Assembly (NCBI GenBank): GCA_027579435.1
Contig: JANBPK010001183.1
Location: 1 to 10,223 of the forward strand
DNA length: 10,223 nt
Direction of reading: 5' to 3'
Origin: Candolleomyces eurysporus
Taxonomy: Eukaryota > Basidiomycota > Agaricomycetes > Agaricales > Psathyrellaceae
How positions within the stretch are numbered: the first letter of the stretch is position 1; each line of letters starts with the position of its first letter. The position numbers were made by a program, and so were the translations under genes. The notes beneath the pieces are model-generated. The model was not told the origin of the DNA and did no database searches. It saw nothing but the letters and a program-made list of their open reading frames with translations. Below are positions 6,295-10,223 of the stretch, piece after piece.

Positions 6295-8246
6295 ATGGCT
6301 GATGAAACATCTTCCAACCTCCTAGAAAAGCTTAAGAGACAAGGAGAAGAACTGGAGAACCTGATCCAGAGCTCACTGGATTTAGAGGATGAGGAGTTCT
6401 TTGGAAAAATCACCACCCCGCTGGTAGGTCCTGTCTGGTTCAGAGAAGAGAGCATCAAATTGACTAGTCCTATTTAGGAAACATTGATGAATGAAATGAA
6501 GGCCGGAAAACTCTTGAACCACAGAGACAAAATCATGGCAGGTAAAGGGGTCCGGCTTTGGACCACAGCATATTGGGAGCAGAAGAGAAAGAAGACCCCC
6601 GCACCTTCCCGCACTTGGACCAAGATGATCGGAAAAACGCACGAAAGACAAGTCTCTAAGCCTCCCCGGGCCTCTGGTGCCTCCCATCCCAAGAGTTCTA
6701 GCGAGTCTCAGTCCCAGGGCAATGTGTGGCGTACCGTTGGGGGTACCGGTGTCTCACAAAATCAGTCTGCCCCAGCTCCGGTCCCGGCAAAGCTCCGGCT
6801 CCTCGTGTCTCCGGCCCTGCCCCGGTCCCTGCTCTTTCCGGGAATGCTCTGGTCCCGCCTCTCCCTTCTCGCCAAGCTCGAGTGCCCTCTACCTCCGAGC
6901 CTCTGTCCGGCTTGGCACAGAATCCCGGTGGTGACGCCATGGATGTCGACTCCGATCACGAAGCTGCCCCCCCTCCAGTTAACCTCCAGACCAAACTCAA
7001 GTGATCCGCTCCAAAATTGAAGGAGTTCATCNAAGAAAGTGAAGATGAGGCACCCCACCCCCCGACTAAAAAGCAAAAACGGGACATAGGCCAGCAGCAC
7101 CAAGAGGGCTCGGGGACTCCGAAATGGACGATCCACAAATCCGGNGAGCCNTATCTCTCCCAATTGGCGATTGCCCTGCATGACTTCAACAAGATCCCNG
7201 GGAACATGAAACCTNCGCTCTCCAGTGAGGAGCAAGATCGCTTCGACANGTGGTTCAAGTGGATCAAGACCAACTATCNNGAGATCCCATCTCCNGTCAG
7301 ACAGCTCCAGGTCAACTCCACCCCTGCTGTGGCTCGCATTCCGTGGTCTGCCAACACCCTCCCAAATGGCTGGGTGGCGGCCCCCACAGTATGCACGAAC
7401 TGCCTCAATTACTACCCGGGGAAGTGCATTGTTCCCACCGGCAAAGGTATGAGGTCTTTGTGCATGGTCTGCCGGCTGAAGAAGTTGAATTGCGTCGACG
7501 GGGAGCCNAAGACGAAAAAGAAGAACACCGGAGAAGGGAAGAAGCCGGAGAATGCGCCAAATGCCGGGCAATCGACAGAACGTCAAGCCCNACAAAAGCC
7601 GGAGAAGAGTTCGAAACCCGCAGCCTCTGAGCGTCAAACCCAACAAAAGCCGGAGAGGAGCTCAAAACCCGGACCGTTGACTCGGCCAACGGCAAGCGGA
7701 TCCAAGTCTCAAGTCGAGGTCGTGATTCCCCAGGCCCCGGCCCCTGTTGGGGCAAACAGCGGCGACGTAAGTTTGTTTCAATCATTCATTTAGCATTTAG
7801 CAACTGCTGAACATTTTCAGCGCCGTCTGACTAACACCGTCGGCCGGCTTGAAGCTCGGATGCAGCAGCTCGAGGCCAAGATGGATTCCATGGCCCTCGG
7901 TTTCGCCAATTCGAGCTTCGTTCTTGCCAACAGCCAGCAAATGGTTGCAGATATTTGTAAGCGCCTGGAGATTGCGTGCATAGCAGGAAATGACAGATTC
8001 ACGGCAATGAAGGAAGCCCGGGCGAACCTTGAGGTCGCAGTTGAAGAACTCCAGAAGAGAAAGGAGAGTGTGGTCGATAACCCCCCGGTGATGCGTCTCA
8101 TCGAGAGGCACGTCGATTTGTGCGAGCAAATGTCCAAGGTCGTCAATACTCTCTCCGAACATGTGGTCGTCACTGTGGCAGAGTTAGCGGGCAGCACCAA
8201 GGCTCTTGCTAAGGCTCTCGGTACAACTTTGAAAGAGTCCGACTAG
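6295..8246 (+). CDS. gene B: Zn2Cys6-like cysteine-cluster protein, frame broken
   Basis: Exons are 6295-6423, 6478-7766 and 7821-8246; the introns (GTAGGT...TTTAG, 54 bases; GTAAGT...TTTCAG, 54 bases) are both phase 0. The start has a good TCCAATGG context. Order of parts: an acidic helical N-terminus (LLEKLKRQGEELENLIQ), a basic linker, a Pro/Ala-rich stretch, an acidic MDVDSDHE segment, a KKQKR basic cluster, the six-cysteine cluster at 7392-7493 with basic residues after it, a QKPE-type repeat (QKPEKSSKP then QKPERSSKP), and a helical last exon that includes a heptad-like LEVAVEELQKRK region. The architecture resembles a fungal DNA-binding protein, but many basidiomycete proteins with such clusters are uncharacterised. 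The second exon shifts from frame 1 to frame 3 somewhere in 6702-7001 and has a TGA at 7002-7004, so this copy is a pseudogene or contains sequence errors; several Ns lie just after. Confidence 0.65.
6702..7004 (+). other. frame break and premature stop within gene B
   Basis: Protein-like composition runs in frame 1 up to SQNQSAPAPVP (about 6785) and continues in frame 3 from GKAPAPRVSGPAPVP onward; frame 3 is closed before 6702 by a TAG. A one-base deletion or two-base insertion would explain it. A weak 50-base intron (6726-6775, GTGGCG...CCCCAG) would also fit the phase. Further on, TGA at 7002-7004 interrupts an otherwise continuous NLQTKLK-stop-SAPKLKEF reading, compatible with a CGA to TGA change. 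Confidence 0.55.
7032..7591. other. cluster of ten undetermined bases
   Basis: Ns occur at 7032, 7145, 7151, 7199, 7215, 7249, 7279-7280, 7295, 7508 and 7591, while the other 9.6 kb contains only one (4627). Counting each N as one base keeps the gene B frame open, so they are real positions and not padding. Low read quality or collapse of near-identical genomic copies would both produce this. Confidence 0.7.
7392..7493 (+). other. Zn2Cys6-like cysteine cluster in gene B
   Basis: Cys codons at 7392, 7401, 7425, 7461, 7470 and 7491 give the spacing C-x2-C-x7-C-x11-C-x2-C-x6-C. The fungal Zn2Cys6 pattern is C-x2-C-x6-C-x5-12-C-x2-C-x6-8-C, so only the second gap is one residue longer. The CRLKKLNC segment and the KTKKKN run after it supply the usual positive charge. 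Metal binding is inferred from the pattern. Confidence 0.65.
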
Positions 8247-8480
8247 CAAGTACCATGAAAATGGACCAACTTGGCGGTATTGTGGCCTTTTGCTGTCTCC
8301 CTGCCTTTTCTCCCTCCCTCCAGCATTCTTGACTTAGCTGTACAATTTTTTCGGACAACCATCACATGCTAGACTTAGAGCATTTTGAAAATTATTTTAT
8401 TGTTATATGTACATTGAGCGATCCAAAATACCACTTTACATTCTTGGGATCAAGATTATGAGGAACACATTTACGTGAAA
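8247..8480. terminator. convergent 3' region between genes B and C
   Basis: The stop codons of B (plus) and C (minus) face each other across 234 bases. The interval is A/T-rich in its second half. On the minus strand AATAAA reads at 8401-8396, 80 bases after the gene C stop, and is a plausible polyadenylation element. No AATAAA was seen for gene B on the plus strand. No coding potential was seen. Confidence 0.5.
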
Positions 8481-10214
8481 TTAATGGTGATTGTCCCGCT
8501 TGGTGTAGTCAAACCGATCATCAATCCAGTGGTCTTCTTGGAAGGGCACAGATCGTCGGCCTGACCGCTGGAGAATGGGACGGGGTTTCACAATACAATT
8601 CTGTGCTTCAAGGGTGACTTTATGTCCATCGACGAGTGGTATTGGCTCACGCCCTGGATTTCGCTGTGGCATCTTCCGTGGTGAGCACCGTAGCTCTTGT
8701 TCTGGGGACTTGGATTCCCGGAGCTGTTTCTTGCCCATTCCTTGTGAGCGCTGATTTTGATTCTCCAGGCGCTCAGACTCCGGGGATTGGGACCGGGCAC
8801 CGTTCCTGGTCATTCGATTCTCCGGGGATTGTGAGCGACCGTTTCTATTTTCCGAGTATTCATATTCTTGGGACGGCAACCGAGTATCCCCCAGAATTCG
8901 ATTCTCCGGGGATTCTGAGCGGGTGTTCTGCAGCAAGTCCGACTGACCTGGGTCCCCTGGTAGACCAGATCCAGCCAATGCTCCTAGCACAACGGTTTGC
9001 AGTGGAACTTGAGGCCGGGCTTTCGTTGCTCCCCTTGGTGGTCCCTTCTTGACACTGGCAGGATCGAATGAGAGGGTCGAGATGTCAGAGTCGGTTTCAG
9101 AGTCAGTTTCACTGGATTCATCCGATGCTTCTTGTCGGTCCTTTGGCTGGGCCTTCCCTCCAAAATCGGAGTCTGAACTGCTTGCATTGGCATTGTCTTG
9201 TGTATTTGCACTTTCATCGATCCCTCCCCAGGTTTCAGCCCACCCATCATAGTTACTGTCGCTTCCATCACTTTCCTCATCATCTCCATGGTCAGTGTTC
9301 TCTTCGCTTCCTCTGGAATCGACTATGTCCCATTGATCTTGCCCTTTCTTTTTACGGAGAGTTGCGTTTCGGTTGTTCCTCTGTGCCTTCCGGTGTTTCT
9401 TTGGCCTTGGTCGAGGCTCTTGGTCGGAGTCATTTCCAGTGTCATTTTCATCGTTCCTGCTGGCCCGTTTTCTTTTCTTGACAGTGTGTTTCTTTGGCCG
9501 GGATTCTTGGTCTTTGCCAGACTTGTTCCCGGCTTCATCCTGGTCACTGCCTCCACCTGGTTTTTGGGGGATGGCTGTCATCTTCCTTCGGGGTTGGCGT
9601 GGCTGAATTTCCTTATCCTTTCCTCTGGACGGTATCCAATGGGACCATTCAAAAACAGGTATGTTGTCCTGCTCATCTCCATTGGCACTGCCCTCCTCAG
9701 AATCCATATCAACCCGGGTTTGTCGTGCATGCCAAAAGAGAAGTATCTCCATACAATCTTCCATAACGACGCTGGAGGGATCTTTGAGACACCGGAGTAG
9801 CTTCTCAGGCCAACATTCTTGAGTAACAAAATCCCGTGGATTTGCTGAAATCCTGCTCCATGGCACCGTGGGTCGCCGGGATGAAGCTGGGCCAGCAAGA
9901 CCCCAGTGCATGGTGAGAAAGGTTCGTAACAAGGATTGCAAGAAGTCCCTGTCCACGCTCCCCCCTGCTAGCTTGACGAGCTCCTCCGGATCCTCCATAT
10001 TAGGGAGGCATGGTTCACCCCATTCATTGGTTTCAAGTGGAAGCAATCGCCGGGCCCGACTTGTTCGAACGGTGAGGGGCTCTCCTGATTCCATCACATC
10101 CTGCCACATCTCCGAAACATAATCCTCCCATAGCTGGTGTACTCCACTCTCCTTCAGACCAACATGACACTTGGTTGAGAACCCTGGGGCCCCTGTCAGC
10201 TGCGTAAAATCCAT
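8481..10214 (-). CDS. gene C: large charged, SPENR-repeat nuclear-like protein
   Basis: A single uninterrupted frame of 577 codons, unrecognised. The first ATG is at 10214, but the frame stays open to the window edge (three more codons, no stop), so the true start may lie outside. Residues 15-165 look like a folded domain (ESGVHQLWEDYVSEMW, LLRTFLTMHWGLAGP, MEDCMEILLFWHARQ). Residues 170-400 are highly charged: two basic clusters resembling nuclear localisation signals (RPKKHTVKKRKR at 239-250, RPRPKKHRK at 268-276) flank an acidic linker, followed by Asp/Ser-rich tracts (DESSETDSETDSD). Residues 433-515 carry SPENR/SPES/SPEQ repeats. The tail is basic and aromatic. It converges on gene B. 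Nuclear location is inferred from composition; no catalytic motif was seen. It may be a fungal lineage-specific family or an accessory gene of a mobile element. Confidence 0.75.
   Translation of the reverse strand: MDFTQLTGAPGFSTKCHVGLKESGVHQLWEDYVSEMWQDVMESGEPLTVRTSRARRLLPLETNEWGEPCLPNMEDPEELVKLAGGSVDRDFLQSLLRTFLTMHWGLAGPASSRRPTVPWSRISANPRDFVTQECWPEKLLRCLKDPSSVVMEDCMEILLFWHARQTRVDMDSEEGSANGDEQDNIPVFEWSHWIPSRGKDKEIQPRQPRRKMTAIPQKPGGGSDQDEAGNKSGKDQESRPKKHTVKKRKRASRNDENDTGNDSDQEPRPRPKKHRKAQRNNRNATLRKKKGQDQWDIVDSRGSEENTDHGDDEESDGSDSNYDGWAETWGGIDESANTQDNANASSSDSDFGGKAQPKDRQEASDESSETDSETDSDISTLSFDPASVKKGPPRGATKARPQVPLQTVVLGALAGSGLPGDPGQSDLLQNTRSESPENRILGDTRLPSQEYEYSENRNGRSQSPENRMTRNGARSQSPESERLENQNQRSQGMGKKQLRESKSPEQELRCSPRKMPQRNPGREPIPLVDGHKVTLEAQNCIVKPRPILQRSGRRSVPFQEDHWIDDRFDYTKRDNHH
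8680..8912 (-). repeat. imperfect coding repeats (SPENR motif) in gene C
   Basis: On the forward strand, near-copies of GATTCTCCGGGGATT (with a following TGAGCG in two cases) occur at about 8758, 8815 and 8900, in a region where related CTCCGG blocks also recur. They encode SPENR twice, plus SENR, SPES, SPEQ and SPRK variants, mixed with RSQ. The spacing is irregular, so this is a scattered short motif and not a strict tandem array. Confidence 0.65.
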
Positions 10215-10223
10215 GGCTCCGGC

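Noticed and set aside
6382..6940. Several overlapping plus- and minus-strand frames near the start of gene B
   Set aside because: They are shadows in a GC-rich coding region and lack splice or start-context support.
6762..7646. Long minus-strand frame of 294 codons
   Set aside because: It is the antisense shadow of gene B; the plus strand has the cysteine cluster, matching introns and sensible composition.
9198..9800. Plus-strand frame of 200 codons with hydrophobic runs resembling membrane segments
   Set aside because: It is antisense to gene C; the hydrophobic runs are the complement of Glu/Asp/Lys/Arg codons.

Overview
The window looks like nuclear DNA of a filamentous fungus, most likely a basidiomycete mushroom-former (Agaricomycetes). 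The support is indirect: short GT-AG introns of about 46 to 77 bases that join reading frames cleanly, pyrimidine-rich leaders before start codons, a serine/threonine-kinase-like gene with a long unrecognised N-terminal part, and several long, disordered, repeat-rich proteins. Eleven undetermined bases, ten of them within 600 bases, point to a draft assembly or a collapsed multicopy family. No RNA gene, CRISPR array or complete transposase was recognised.

Layout. Bases 1-195 are a 65-67 bp minisatellite. Bases 340-1260 are a degenerate array of a 75-147 bp unit that includes one clear 147 bp duplication. Bases 1579-3363 hold a four-exon kinase-like gene on the + strand that stops just after the metal-binding DF(G) position, where repeat DNA begins. 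Bases 3364-3951 hold short tandem repeats, one of which is the inverse of the family upstream of the kinase gene. Bases 3952-4176 are an orphan terminal-exon-like open frame.

The right half is a compact set of three genes. Gene A (minus, 4263-6000, spliced) and gene B (plus, 6295-8246, three exons) diverge from a short shared intergenic stretch. Gene B and gene C (minus, 8481-10214, open at the window edge) converge. A is a disordered protein with an array of SUMO-interaction-like VIxI motifs and an acidic 14-residue repeat. B has a Zn2Cys6-like cysteine cluster and a helical tail, but its frame is broken at two places in this copy. C has a conserved-looking N-terminal part, two basic nuclear-signal-like clusters, acidic tracts and SPENR repeats. 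All three look nuclear; that they work together is inferred from arrangement and composition only.
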